From positions 17,795,501 to 17,859,500 of the forward strand of contig CM061092.1 of the NCBI GenBank assembly GCA_030770545.1: DNA of 64,000 nt, in the 5' to 3' direction. Each line of letters starts with the position of its first letter. The first letter of the stretch is position 1. A program made the translations under genes and the position numbers. The notes beneath the pieces are model-generated. The model was given only the letters and a program-made list of their open reading frames with translations, ran no database searches and had not been told where the DNA came from. Below, piece after piece: positions 9,445 to 20,693 of this stretch. Source of the stretch: Macropodus opercularis. Lineage: Eukaryota > Chordata > Actinopteri > Anabantiformes > Osphronemidae.

Positions 9445-9787
9445 AACAAACACAGTACTGGGCAAAACCTCAGTGATGTTGAGATCAGGGCTCTGTGGGG
9501 GAGGATTCTAGTGGCAACCAGTGCAGCTCTGGTGAACTGGAAAGTAATGGTGGTTACACAAAATATTGACACTTTGGGCCCAATTTTCACTTAGGGGTGT
9601 ACTCACTTGGCTATGGCTATGTTTGGAGTTTTTTTGAGGGTACAGCAAATTTACACTGTTATACAAACTCTACACTCACTACTTTACATTGTAGCAAAGT
9701 GTAATTTCTTCATTGTTGTCACATGAAAAGATATATTAAATATTTACAAGAAATGTCAGGGGCGTACTCACTTCTGCAAGATACTGC
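9445..9787 (+). mobile_element. Tc1/mariner-like transposon, 3' end fragment
   Basis: Contains a degraded transposase C-terminus (around GGTGGTTACACAAAATATTG) and a non-coding end terminating in GTGTACTCACTT and GTACTCACTTCTGCAAGATA, the known terminal repeat type of fish Tc1 elements. The 5' part is absent. It abuts a LINE fragment at 9790. Confidence 0.65.
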
Positions 9788-9789
9788 AT

Positions 9790-10335
9790 TATTCATCATT
9801 GATTGAGGAAAATAAAACAACCCCAGGTTTCTTTTCAGCACTGTAGACAGGCTGACTAAGAGTCATAGCTGTGTTGAGCCCAGTGTCCCTTTAAATTTCA
9901 GCAGAAATGACCTTATGAATTTCTTTACTAATAAAATCATAACCATTAAAGAAAAAATTATCTGAATCTTTCAACAAATAAATGAATCTGCAAATTAGCA
10001 AATCAAATAACTCTGCTAAATCAGCTACTTGTCTCTTAGACCCAATCCCAACCAATAGCTTCTGGTTCTCCTGTGAGGAACCTTGGTGTCATTTTTGACC
10101 AAGATCTCTCCTTTACATCACATATTAAAGAAATCTCTTCCATGGTAGAATTACCTCATATTCATCAAACAAGAAAAAGAAAGTGATGTTGCAGAAGTCA
10201 GAACTAGAACTGAACTGTCTCCCTGTCAAATCTAGGATAGAGTTAAAAATTCTTCTCCTCATTTACAAAGCTCTTCATAATAAAGCTCCATATTATCTTA
10301 AATACCTCATAGCTCCTTATGCTCCGAACAGAACA
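9790..10335 (+). mobile_element. L2/CR1 LINE ORF2 fragment with internal deletions
   Basis: Collinear with ORF2 of the LINE at 26463 in several blocks: 28855-29050, about 29155-29205, about 30055-30130 and about 30370-30490. The missing pieces are internal deletions. It ends against an inverted copy of the same region, so the two lie tail to tail. Confidence 0.75.
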
Positions 10336-12918
10336 GAATTTTGAATTCTATTCTAGATTTGACAGGGAGCCAATGCAGAGAAGCTAATGTAGGAGTAATG
10401 TGATCTCTCTTCCTGAGTCCAGTCAGACTCTGGCTGCAGCATTTTGAATTAACTGGAGGCTTTTTACAGAGTTATTGGGACAAACTATGAGTAGCGAGTT
10501 AAAGTAGCCCAGCCTAGAGGTAACAAATGCATGGATTAATTTTTCAGCATCACTCACTAATTTTAGCAATATTCCTGAAGTGGAAGTAGGCCGTTCTAAA
10601 GATTTCTTTAAAAATCAAAAATGACACCAAGGTTCCTTAAGAGTAGAACTTGAAGCTAACGTTATGTCATCCAGAGTAACAATCTGATTCAATAATGAGT
10701 CTCTGTGGTGTTTAGCACCAATTATAATAACCTCAGTTTTATCTGAATTCAGTTGTAGAACGTTATGGGACATCCTGGATTTGATATCATTTAAACAAGT
10801 TTGAAGTTTGAGTAACTGGTTTGTTTCCTCTGGTTTCATGGACAAATTTCAGTATCATCTGCATTGCAGTGGAAATTTATAGAATGTTTTCTAATAATAT
10901 TACCAAGAGGAGACATGTAAAGACTGAAAAGTAATGCACCAAGCATAGAACCCTGTGGAACTCTAAAGCTAATTCCTGTGCGGATGGAAGATTGATCATG
11001 AACATGAACAAATTGGAATCTGTTCAACAGATAAGACTTAAACCATCCCAGTGCTTTTCCTTTAATCCCAATGCTATGTTCCAGTCTGTGCAATAGAATC
11101 TTGTGATCTATCGTATCAAATGCTGCACCAAGATCTAACAGGACAAGTACAGAAACTAGACCATTGTCTGAAGCTGTGAGAAGATTATTAGTGACTCTAA
11201 TCAGAGCTGTTTCTGTGCTATGATGTATCTGAATCCTGACTGGAAATCTTTAAATAGGTCATTTCTACGCAGGTGGTCACATAGTTGTTTAGCTACGTTT
11301 TTTTCAAGAACTTTAGAAATAAAGGGCAGATTGGATATAGGCCTATAATTTGCAAGTTCTCTAGGGTCAAGAGTAGTTTTTTTCAATAAAGGTTTGACCA
11401 CAGCAACTTTAAAAGCCTGTGGTACGTACCCTGTAAACAGAGATTGGTTGATCTGATTTAATATGGACGTGCTGATTATTGGAAAAACTTCTTTGAGTAA
11501 TCTGGTTGGGATTGGGTCTAAGAGACAAATAGCTGATTTAGCAGAGTTAATTATTGAAGTTAACTCAGTGTGATCTATGGGGGAAAAACAGTTTAAGTAA
11601 GACATAGGTCTAACCAGCAGATCTAAGGCTGTTGGATCTGCAGATCGGTTTATGACTTTTGTTGGCAGATTCTGATAAATCTTTTCTCTAATTTTCCTCA
11701 ATTAATGATGAATAGTATGTGGTTCTAGCAACCCGAAGTGCTTTTTTATATAGTATTAAACTGTTTTTCCATGCTAGACAGGATTCACCTAATTTGTTGG
11801 AACGCCACTGCCTTTCTAGTTTTCGAGTCCTCTGCTTAAGGCTGCGGATCTCTGAGTTATACCATGGAGCCAACCTCCTCTGATTCACTGGCTTCTTCTT
11901 CAGAGGAGCCACAGTGTCTAAAATTGTACGCAGTGAAGCTGCAGCATCATCAACAAGACAATCTACCTGCTCATGATTCAGATGACTGCTCTCCTCTGTG
12001 TAGCTACAAGGGAATGAGACAAAAGATGATGGAATCATCTCCTTAAATCTAACAACAGCATCATCAGATAAACATCTGCTGTAATAGAACTTATTTCCAA
12101 CTGTTGTCAGGTCTGTTATGGTAAATTCAAACGTTATTAAGAAATGGTCAGATAACAGAGGGTTTTGAGGGAGAACTTTTAAATGATCAATCTCAACCCC
12201 ATAAGTCAGGACAAGATCAAGAGTATGATTAAGACAGTGAGTGGGTTCATTCACATGCCGACTAAAACCAATAGAATCCAGTAGTGAATTAAATGCAATG
12301 TTGAGACGGTTACTGTCAACATCTACATGAATTTTAAAGTCACTCACTACAATCACTTTATCTGTGCTGAGAACTAAGTTAGATATAAACTCTGAGAATT
12401 CAGTTAAGAACTCTGAATATGGACCAGGAGGACGGTAGACAACACAGAACACAACTGGTTTCTGGGTTTTACAGTCTGAGTGAGAAAGGCTCAGAGTGAG
12501 GCTCTCAAAAGAATTATAGTTATGTTTAGGGCTAGGAATAATTAATAAATCTGAGTTATATATTGCTGCTACTCCTCCACCTCTACCTGAACTTCTAGGA
12601 ATATGATGGTTGATGTGACTGGTTGGAGTTGACTCATTCAGACAAACGTATTCATCCTGCTGCAGCCAGGTTTCAGTGAGACTAAATAAATCTATGTGAT
12701 GGTCACTTATCAAGTCATTTATTAACAGAGATTTAGAAGAGAGAGATCTGATATTTAATAGAGCACATTTAATTCTTTTATTGTTACTTTGTTCTGTAAG
12801 AGGAGTTGTCTTGATGTTTATTAGATTCCTGTGAATCACTCCTCTTATATTTAGCTGTGATATATATAATTTAGGTGGTCGGGGAGAAGACACAGTCTCG
12901 ATGGAAGTGTTAGATAAC
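10336..12918 (-). mobile_element. L2/CR1 LINE, 5' and 3' truncated copy
   Basis: An inverted copy very similar to 27650-30410 of the full-length LINE. The 3' UTR and tail are missing, which a simple target-primed insertion would not do. Together with the abutting + fragment this points to a rearrangement after insertion. Confidence 0.85.
10615..12893 (-). pseudogene. L2/CR1 LINE ORF2 (endonuclease and RT), broken
   Basis: 12893-11688 encodes the APE-type endonuclease: LNIRSLSSKS, SLTETWL, GGGVAAIYNS, VVYRPPGP and the final SDHFLITFEF. The metal-site segment VGDFKIH of the 28-kb copy reads VSDFKIH here. 11701-11201 has the RT N-terminal blocks (YRPISNLPFISKVLEK, FQSGFR) and then shifts frame. 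11093-10615 has FKSYLLNRFQ and VPQGSMLGALLFSLYM, and a catalytic box changed to NADD from YADD. No AUG precedes or lies within the endonuclease. The shift after FQSGFRY is the same as in the 29.5-kb copy. The enzyme would nick and reverse transcribe at target sites; this copy is dead. Confidence 0.85.
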
Positions 12919-13025
12919 CCCTAAGACATGTTGATTGAATTTTGCAAGACTTTCCTGAAGCTTTGTTACAACAAGCAGAACATCCAGATTCAATGTGCTG
13001 GTAACAAACATCAGATTGAAGACAA

Positions 13026-13102
13026 TTGACTCAACTGGGGTTTGAACCGGGATCTCCCACTTGCAGTGGGGCAGATTAACCACTCGGCCATCTGAGCAGC
13101 TG
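13026..13102 (-). tRNA. tRNA-like sequence (pseudogene or SINE head)
   Basis: The reverse complement has an A-box-like GATGGCCGAGTGGTTAA, a CCCAC/GTGGG anticodon-like hairpin and a B box GGTTCAAACCC. The D-arm resembles Ser/Leu tRNAs, but there is no Ser/Leu variable arm and the acceptor stem does not pair cleanly, so a functional tRNA is unlikely. Confidence 0.35.
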
Positions 13103-13234
13103 AAAGTGTATGTGCGCGCAGATGTATAAGAACTTCAGTTTACTGTCACTGACGCTTCATCTTGTGGCGAAAAGCTGATGAAAACGAAGCCCGCTAAACG
13201 GGTTCGTAGCGGCGAAACCGTAACAGTAATCACA

Positions 13235-13295
13235 AATGTCGGATTTGGGGGATTTGAACTCGGGTCTCTTGCAGGGGAGTCCAGTTGCCCTATAC
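13235..13295 (-). repeat. Second tRNA-like fragment
   Basis: The reverse complement contains GAGTTCAAATCCCCC (B-box-like) after a CCCCTGCAAGAG anticodon-like segment. It lies about 150 bases from the tRNA-like sequence at 13026-13102 on the same strand, suggesting a tRNA-derived repeat. Confidence 0.3.
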
Positions 13296-13532
13296 AAGCT
13301 TCCCATTCATTTTCAATGGGGAAAAAAAAGTGAAAATAGCTTAATACTTAAAAAAGTATGAAAAATATCAAAAATCTTTATACACGCACTCTATTTCCGG
13401 AAAAGCTGCACATTTTAATATTTGAATGGTTCCAATAGCTCAAACGGTGCGGCACTAGTTAGATGCCAAAAAACGTACGGAAGAACTATAATAATGAAAA
13501 AGATTAGGAAAACAATACTGTGAATGCTTTAA

Positions 13533-13758
13533 CCCTCAAAGCTGAAAAACACACACAAGGGTTGCATAAAACAGCCTTTGTGGGTGTTACATCCAAGCAA
13601 TGAACATGTGTTGGTCTTCTGATGAACAAGTACATCCAACCATTCATCTAGATGAAGTGTGTTGTGATTTATTGTCTGTTTTATCCAACCCTTGTGTGGT
13701 TTTTGAGCTTAGAGTGCCCCCTGTTTTCCTTTTGATATCGTTGAAGGCTGCACGAGGG
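13533..13758 (+). mobile_element. Palindromic piggyBac-like MITE, copy B, TTAA flanked
   Basis: Flanked by TTAA at 13529-13532 and 13759-13762. It starts CCCTCAAAGC and ends GCACGAGGG. The internal ACACACAAGGGTTG and TTATCCAACCCTTGTG are inverted copies of each other. The left terminal 30 bases seen in other copies are missing. Confidence 0.75.
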
Positions 13759-13762
13759 TTAA

Positions 13763-13934
13763 AGTGATTAAGTTAATTAGTCTGTACATACTGTTTGTTG
13801 ACTGTCTCCCTTTAATAAAGCCTCTTTGATCAGAGTGAATTACATATGAGGTAATTTTCTCTATTCTTCTGCCAAATACTTTGCAGATCATTTTTAGGTC
13901 TACATTTTTTAGTAAAATTATTACTACTACAAGA
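13763..13934 (-). mobile_element. L1-like LINE RT fragment (3' side of LTR insertion)
   Basis: The minus strand reads LLKNVDLKMICKVFGRRIEK and SDQRGFIKGRQSTNSMYRL, the RT blocks of L1-clade elements. It continues upstream at 15049 after the solo LTR. Its end at 13762 abuts the MITE, and L1 sequence does not resume beyond it. Confidence 0.75.
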
Positions 13935-15043
13935 TGTAACGATTCGGCCCTCCAACCACTGGTCGGCGCTCTCTTTCCCCTCTCTTCTTTGTTGATTTCT
14001 GTTTTGTCCACTTCCTGTTTGTCCAGTTCCCGGTTTTCTCGTTATTGTTTTCACCTGTTGATTGATTTCCTGTCTAGTTGGTATTTAAGTTCCTCTGTTT
14101 GTCTTTCCCGTTGCTGGCTGGTTAGTATCTGTTATTTTTAGCCTTGGAATCTGGTATTAGTGTTTTGTGAGTATTTGTATACATGTTCCGGTTTGTTGTT
14201 GTAGTTGTTTACAGATATTCCTCACCGACAGGTTTCAGTTAAACACAGCACTGAGATTCAAAATAATACAAATGATTTATTTCACATAAGTGGTGTAAAA
14301 ATATACATAAGGCAGTTATTCCTCCCTGCAGGGGTAGAGCTCGCTGGCGCGCGGGGAAGGACGGAGCCTGGCTGGGAGACACCAACTGTGTCTCCCAGCC
14401 GGCACAGCACATCTCCCCCTCTCCGCTTTGGGGTGTTGGTTTTTAAACCCTCAACTTGCGTCAGATTGCCCAAATTTGGTCTTCGACTATCTTACTTCAT
14501 GCCTGCACTTATGAAAACCTATTCCTGTTAATACCTACATAGAGTACATATTCCATCCTATACATTCTGAGCATATATTGCATCCCAAGTACACACATTT
14601 TCCACTACATTGTTACTTTGTTCTTGTTTGGAGTCCTGTCGGTGTTAAAGTTTTGTAGCTTTTGGTATTAGTAACGATGCATTTGTCTAGAGGTTAACGT
14701 TAAGTTTTGTAGCGTCACATTCATGTTTGGTTCTTTAAGTTTGTGTTTTGTGTTTAGCTCATGTTGATTTCCTTTTCATTAAAACATTCATTAATCATTC
14801 ATCTGTTCTGTCTCTGGGTCGTGCAATTGGGTCCTCCTCGTTAGTTTGTCGTAGTGGGCACAGGCTCTACATCGAGCAGCCCTTTTTGTATCTTGAGTCT
14901 TGTCAGTGGGGAATTAGGCTCTAGGTTGAGCTCCCCCCTTCTGTTAGTTTGGCGTCACCCAGTCGTGACTAAAGGAAGTACCAGGGACTCAGGCTTTCCT
15001 ACCCCTGGTACTCTAGTCAGTCTGGTTAGTGCGTTCTGTAACA
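13935..15043 (+). repeat. Solo LTR (TGTAACG...TGTAACA) with 5-bp TSD CAAGA
   Basis: Begins TGTAACGATTCGG and ends TTCTGTAACA. CAAGA flanks both sides (13930-13934 and 15044-15048). Subtracting the nested solo LTR leaves about 695 bases. ATTAAA near 14778 is a possible poly(A) signal. It is inserted in an L1-like LINE. Related 3' ends lie inverted at 55104-55310 and 60465-60890, the latter joined to an internal region, which shows the family is an LTR retrotransposon. Confidence 0.85.
14200..14609 (-). repeat. ERV solo LTR with 4-bp TSD TTGT
   Basis: Reads TGTAGTGGAAAA...AACAACTACA on the minus strand, the same ends as the 3' LTR at 5652-6161. TTGT flanks both sides (14196-14199, 14610-14613). 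AATAAA lies near the 3' part. It contains a perfect 13-bp hairpin at 14370-14400. A 4-bp duplication fits gammaretroviral-type integrase. It lies wholly within the TGTAACG solo LTR, so it is younger. Confidence 0.8.
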
Positions 15044-15048
15044 CAAGA

Positions 15049-15840
15049 TTGTCTTCCTGAGTTCATGTTAGGGGGTATCGAACCTTTTTGTTTAATTTCT
15101 ACTATCATTTTGGGAAAGCTGGGTGCCAGCATGATCCAGATTTCCTTATAGAATATGAAGCTGGAAAACCATCTGGTCCTGGAGCCTTTTTATTTGGCAT
15201 CTGCTACAGGGCTTCCTGTAGCTCAGCCAGGAAAAGCGATGAGTCCAGTGTAACTTGTGCTTGGTTTAACTAAATTCATATTTAAGAACATTTCTATGGC
15301 TGAGGTGGATAGATCTATTTCTGATGTATTATAAGTGTTGATAAAAGTCTTTAAAGGTATTATTTATTTCATGGGGATCATGAGTAATGTTCCCTTTTTT
15401 AGTAATTATTGAGTGGATGGTTTGCTTTCTTTATTACCGGCATTTATTTTTTTCTTTTATTTGATGGGATTGGTCGGGGCAGGGGAATATTTTACTAGTT
15501 GTTTGGCTAAGAATTTGCCACATTTGTTGGCATGGTCAAAATTCTTACGTAGTTCTATTTGAAACTTTTTCCTGTCGATTATTCTGTTTAATTCTAATTT
15601 TTTTATATTAGTTCTTCCAGAACGTCGTCGTGTGGAGAAGCAGCATAGGTCATCTCTAGATCTAATTTTTTGTTCTAATTCTAACTCATGCAACATAACT
15701 TTTTTTCCTTGTTCGATGAATATGAGATAATTCTACCACATATAACTGCCTTTCCAGTCTCCCAGAGTACAAAAGGTGAGGTTCCTGGTGTATAGATTGC
15801 CCACTCTCTTTCGATGTAACTTGTCAGGAGCCAGTTCTTT
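15049..15840 (-). mobile_element. L1-like LINE ORF2 fragment (upstream part)
   Basis: The minus strand reads, in several frames, WAIYTPG...VLWETGKAVICGRIISY, then ELEQKIRSRDD, IKKLELNRI, FDHANKCGKFLAKQLVK and, nearer the LTR, NKKAPGPDGFPASY. These are the endonuclease-RT linker and first RT block of L1-clade elements. Frameshifts and stops are frequent. It continues at 13934 beyond the solo LTR. Confidence 0.75.
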
Positions 15841-16215
15841 CCTGGGCTCCACTGGGCTCCACTGGACTCTGTGGAGGAGGTGGGTGAGAGGAGGATGTTG
15901 GCCAAGCTGACATTCATCATAGACAATGCTTATCACCCACTGCACCAGACAGTGGAGGCTCTGTGCAGCTCCGTCAGTGGAGACTGATCCACCCACAGTG
16001 CAGGAAGGAGCGATACCACAGATCCTTCAACCCCACGGCTGTTAGACTTTACATCAGTCTAGCATGTCCAACCCTGTATATGTTGCACATGATTTGTAAA
16101 TATAGTAAAATCTTGTACTCTTCTGCACATTTCTGCCTTTTTGCACTGCCAATTATCTGTAGCTGCTGTAATAATTAAATTTCCTCAATGTGGGATCAAT
16201 AAAGGATTATGTTAT
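15841..16215 (+). mobile_element. Rex/L2-like LINE 3' end fragment
   Basis: Reads through CTGCACCAGACAGTGGAGG, CCACAGTGCAGGAAGGAGCG and CACGGCTGTTAGACTTTAC, and ends in the tail TGTGGGATCAATAAAGGATT. This is the usual C-terminal and 3' UTR layout of fish LINEs whose tail mentions GGGATCAATAAAG. It is 5' truncated and abuts the L1 fragment. Confidence 0.6.
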
Positions 16216-17705
16216 CTTAACTGATAAAATCTTTAGTCATTAAGTAGTGATGTGCAGTCCTTGATTGGTGGTGTTACTGTCTTGGTTAAGGAAACAGAAA
16301 CTGCTGCATGATCGCAATTGATCAACTGATAGAGTGAATACTGGTGTCCGAGACGTCAGATAAGATTGACTTGCTTACTAAAATGTAGTCTATAGGGTGC
16401 ACGAGTGGTAAACTGGGGAAAAGAAGGTGTATTCCCTGGAGGAGAGGTGGAAGGAATACCAGGCGTTGCAATATCATCCATGTACTGTTTCAATGTCTCC
16501 ACTGATTGCCAGCTTAAATGTGCCTTTTTATCTAATATAGATTCTAATAGAGCAACAGAGAATGAATGAACCCAAAGAACTGGTTATTTTCGACTTTCAA
16601 GTAAAATGCTTGATGGCCTGGATTTATTCCCATGTTATTTGTAAGGTTATGTTTTGATGAGGTACAGTGTGTAAGATGCTAATGTTTAAAAAAAAAAAGA
16701 CATAATCTTCAGAAACATTTTCATGCAGTACTGCTGGTCTCGCTACTGAACACAGAGAGTTATGCAGACAGGTAGTTTGTATATACTTATCTATGCTTGT
16801 ATAGATGGCACTTACAGGTCATACACTGTAGCATGTGTCTGGTCAATAAATAGTGTAATATGGTCTTTAGAAGACTCTATAAAGAACACACCCATCAGTA
16901 TCAAGGAACGAGGCAGTAATGATAGAGCTCTACTGAAAAACCAACAAACTAAAATGCCTTGAAAAATTAGAGAAAAAAAGCTAAACAGCCTCAGGAGGAG
17001 CCCTATAACACATTCATTAACATTCATCAAATTATTGCTTTACATGTGTTCAAAATTTCACATGAAAGGCACCTGAGGCCATAGAACGAGGCAGGAACAA
17101 GAGAGGCCACCATGTCTTAGCTAAGGTGTTAAATATATCTAAAGACTGAGGACCCAGTCTTCAGGTTCCATGTCCCACGGCCTCTGGGAGACACAGTCAT
17201 GTTGTACCACACATGAAATGTCCTTACCTGAAGATTACCAGAAGATTGTTTGTTTATTTTAATTAATTATTTTATTTATTATTTATGAATTTATTTTAAT
17301 TAATTATTTTAATTAGTCTTTTTTGTCATTGATCTGAATTGTTGTGATTGGTTTTGAAAACTCTTTACTAAGTGTGATCGTTTCCATGAGGAGCATTTAT
17401 CTGCTACTATTAAGGTTGTATTTGTAGAGACATTAACTATCACAGCGGTGCCATGGGAACGTATTACAAGAGAAACCTGCCAGTCGCCTTGATGGTGCAA
17501 TTCAGACATAATGTACCTACACCCATAGGGGCAGGGTTTAAAAACAAGCTGCTAAGCATCAGATTGGAGAGAAAGGACACACAGGCACTGTTCTAGTCTC
17601 ACCATCTGTCTTTTATTCCTCCCAAGCCAAGAATACAATGTTTGCAACCTTTGTCTCAGAGAGACTTCACTTCACGTAAAATTAGGTATTACATTATGTA
17701 ATGAA
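16216..17705. other. No recognisable gene; AT-rich with TTAATTAATTATTTTA direct repeats near 17255-17320
   Basis: Only short ORFs and an A-run at 16689-16700. Nothing coding was identified. Confidence 0.6.
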
Positions 17706-18015
17706 TGGGGTGGCACAGTGGTGTGTGGTGGTTAGCACTGTGTCGCCTCACAGCGAAAAGGTCCTGGGTTTGATTCCAAGAGGCGACCAGGGGCCTTTCT
17801 GTGTGGAGTTTGCATGTTCTGCGTGTGTTCTCGCCAGGATCTCCGGCTTCCTCCCACAGTCCAAAGATTGGCTGATTGGAATCTCTGAATTGCCGTAGGT
17901 GTGAGTGTATGCGTGACTGTTACTTGTGTATCTATATGTGCCTCTCGCCCATAGCCAGCTGGGATAGGCTCCAGCATGCCTGCGACTTCTGCGGGGAAGA
18001 TGAATGAATGAATTA
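17706..18015 (+). repeat. tRNA-derived SINE (V-SINE/Mermaid-like)
   Basis: Starts GGGGTGGCACAGTGG, followed by GGTGGTTAGCACTGTGTCGC (A-box region) and the B-box-like GGGTTTGATTCC. The body is TGTGTGGAGTTTGCATGTTC and CCCACAGTCCAAAGA, with a GAATGAATGAAT tail. An inverted copy is at 39908-40223. Confidence 0.75.
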
Positions 18016-20199
18016 TGAACTAAATTTATTGTTTGATGTTTTATTTTACGTTGTGTGTTGAACCTGAATAATTATTTTACCTGACATTAATGATTATATA
18101 TTACAAATTCAAGGTATTCGTTTTACATTTTATTTATTTTACATTATAAAAGTCAGCATTTACGTAATATATATATATATATAGATAATAAGTCTGTTTT
18201 GCCCTCCCCTCTCTCTCCTTCTGTGCATCATATGATCCTTGCTTGTGCTTGTTATTACTGCAGATAGAGAAAAAAGGCCTGCTTTCTAAAGTGCTATGCT
18301 TTGCTGTTGTCTCCCTTTCACTATCCAAAGTGAACCTAAACGTGGCTAATCCTAGTTGTTAATAGACTACGGTCAATTCTAATATGACAGAAAACTGAGC
18401 TAAAAGCAGATAAAGTTGCAGCTGTGTCACATCTTACTTGTACTCGTTACATCCAACTTCAGTTATCAGATTAGAGCCGTTAATGAATAACACCAGCTGT
18501 GCTCTGGCACCAGAGGACCTAGTGCGAGCCAGCTATGGCCTGTGTTTGGCTGCAAGGTCTAGCCAGGTTTTTTGATCCCTGGTTAGGTTGAAAATCACCT
18601 GGAACAGCTTTGACAAATTGCGGTTGGTCAAAATTAGTTTGCCCTTAATTTAGAGTCCTGTGTCTCTAAAGGCACTCACTGACAATTATATTACTGTTAT
18701 CTCAACCTAAATTTCTCTGGAGCAGTTCAGTAAATTTAGTGTGCCTAGAGCCAATAGGAAAGCTCTGTAAACAATGTTAGACATTTACTGGAACCCTGAA
18801 ATTCTATATATTTTATGCAAAGTAAAAATATAAATGTCTGAAGCTGTTGTTCCTCAGGCGTTAGCCTGGTTTTCACCCTTTGAGCTCTGCATAGTTCATT
18901 AAATGTCTGACTGAGCCCATGGGAATACACAGTAGCTAAATGTGAGCAAGTGGGCACTGTACTGTAATGTCAACATTCTGTTTGGTTTGAGTTTTGCAAC
19001 TAGGTGTTTTAGATACTAACTGAGTAACTTGGCCTGCCAGCTGTAATCCAGGTTTCACACAAGTAGCACCCCCTGAAGCTCAAGAGCCTGATCAAATTTG
19101 TAAAAAATGTCACCATGAAATATTTAATTGGTTCTCAAAAGGACAGAAAAACAAGAACACGTGCACACCCTCTCACTTCAGAGTCATACCCACTTACCCT
19201 GCAGCAACAACAACAGGCCGCCACAGCCCATGAAACAAATATAAACAGCTATTTATATGCAACAGAAAAAAGCCTTCTGACAAAGCTGCGCGAGTGTTTC
19301 CACCTACTACCATCATCCACTGACCTGCCTAACTATCAGTCCACACTCTAGTTCTCCATTTTGGCAGTTCACCTTCTTTGACTCCTTGACGTCAGCTTTC
19401 TCCCACCTCCACACTTCCTTGCACACTCTTTTTTTTCTCAGGTCTCATACACATTTTATTTTCAGAACAGATTACATGTACAACGCCAAGATGTAGTTTC
19501 TATGACTTCACATGGTACTAGACATTTTAAAGAAATCTTTGTTTTGTGAGCAATGTAATTTATTTTAGAAAATGTAGAGTGTAAATCTATTTGAAATTGA
19601 ATTGACATGTTGCACATGTATATACTTTCAATTTTTCACCATGGTCAGTCAGTAATCTAGTTACACATACAGTCATCTTACAATTCAGTTGATTTAATTA
19701 GTACCAATTTACTGTACAACAAATGGAATTTTACAAGGAAAGGTTTAACCGTTGTCTAGGCCTGTAAACTAATAATTGGTATGACTGTATTTTACAAACT
19801 CGTCCTTGAACGCTCAGCTCGAGTTATTGTCATTTCCTGTGATTCAGACATTTAGTACCTACTCATTGTTACAAACTCAAATACACCAAAATGCCAAGTG
19901 CAAGTTATGGAACTCTAGAACCCATTAGGGTATTAAACTCAACCACCACTTGGTGGCACCAAATCAAATGTAACAAATCTCTCTAGGAAAAGACTAACAG
20001 GGGCTCCTTAACTTAAAGACTAAATCCTGAATACTCAACTAGATGAGAGGACCAAAAGCATTACCCAGTCAGAGTCTAGGTTTAAGTAAAAAAGAAACAT
20101 ACAAGTAGACAACAACACTGACACTGACAATGACTTAAATTCTCTGCAAAGCAGGACTACAGTAAGGAACATAAACTTGAATTAACATATTAAGTTATA
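18016..20199. other. No recognisable gene; TA microsatellite near 18167-18184
   Basis: Short ORFs only. A CAACAACAACAGG run at 19206-19218 lies in an ORF (19115-19351) without any family motif. Confidence 0.6.
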
Positions 20200-20491
20200 T
20201 AAGGCCTCTTGTGGGGCCTTCGAGGGATCAAAACGACCCCATTGTAATATAGGGGGAGCTCAAAGCTGAAAAACACACACAAGGATTGGATAAAACAGCC
20301 TTCGTGGGTGTTACATCCAAGCAATGAACACGTGTGGGTCTATGATGAACAAGTTCATTCAATCGTACATCTAAATAAAGAGTGTTGTGATTTATCATCT
20401 GTCTGTGGCTGTTTTATCCAACCCTTTTGTGGTTTTTGAGCTTCGAGTGCCCCCTATTTTCATTTTGACCCCATCGAAGGCTGAACAAGGG
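20200..20491 (+). mobile_element. Palindromic piggyBac-like MITE, copy C, with TTAA at right end
   Basis: The left half (GAGCTCAAAGCTGAAAAACA, AGGATTGGATAAAACAGCC) and right half (GTTTTATCCAACCC, TTTTTGAGCTTCGAG) are inverted copies. The right end GAACAAGGG is followed by TTAA (20492-20495). The left TTAA is lost. Confidence 0.75.
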
Positions 20492-20693
20492 TTAAACTGT
20501 AAAAAACATGATGTGGAATTGTATCTGAAGCTATTAAGAGCCCTGACTTTGGTGTTTTAAGATCACAGTGAGCTGTTGAGGAGAGTGGATAACAGCCTTT
20601 AGTGGCCAAAGATCAAATAAAGCCATGTTGGAGGCACAATGATGACGCCTCCTATTTTCATCTTGACATCCTCGAAGGCTGCACGAGAGTTAA
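20492..20693 (+). repeat. Repeat unit shared inverted with 54175-54320, ending in a second MITE terminus
   Basis: 20500-20640 (TGATGTGGAATTGTATCTGA, GAGCTGTTGAGGAGAGTGG) matches the reverse complement of 54175-54315. 20643-20689 is a separate MITE end (TCGAAGGCTGCACGAGAG) followed by TTAA at 20690-20693. So the MITE copy sits in or next to a longer duplicated unit. Confidence 0.6.

Noticed and set aside
13026..13102. Functional tRNA gene
   Set aside because: The acceptor stem does not pair and the variable arm does not fit a Ser/Leu-type D-arm; kept as tRNA-like only.
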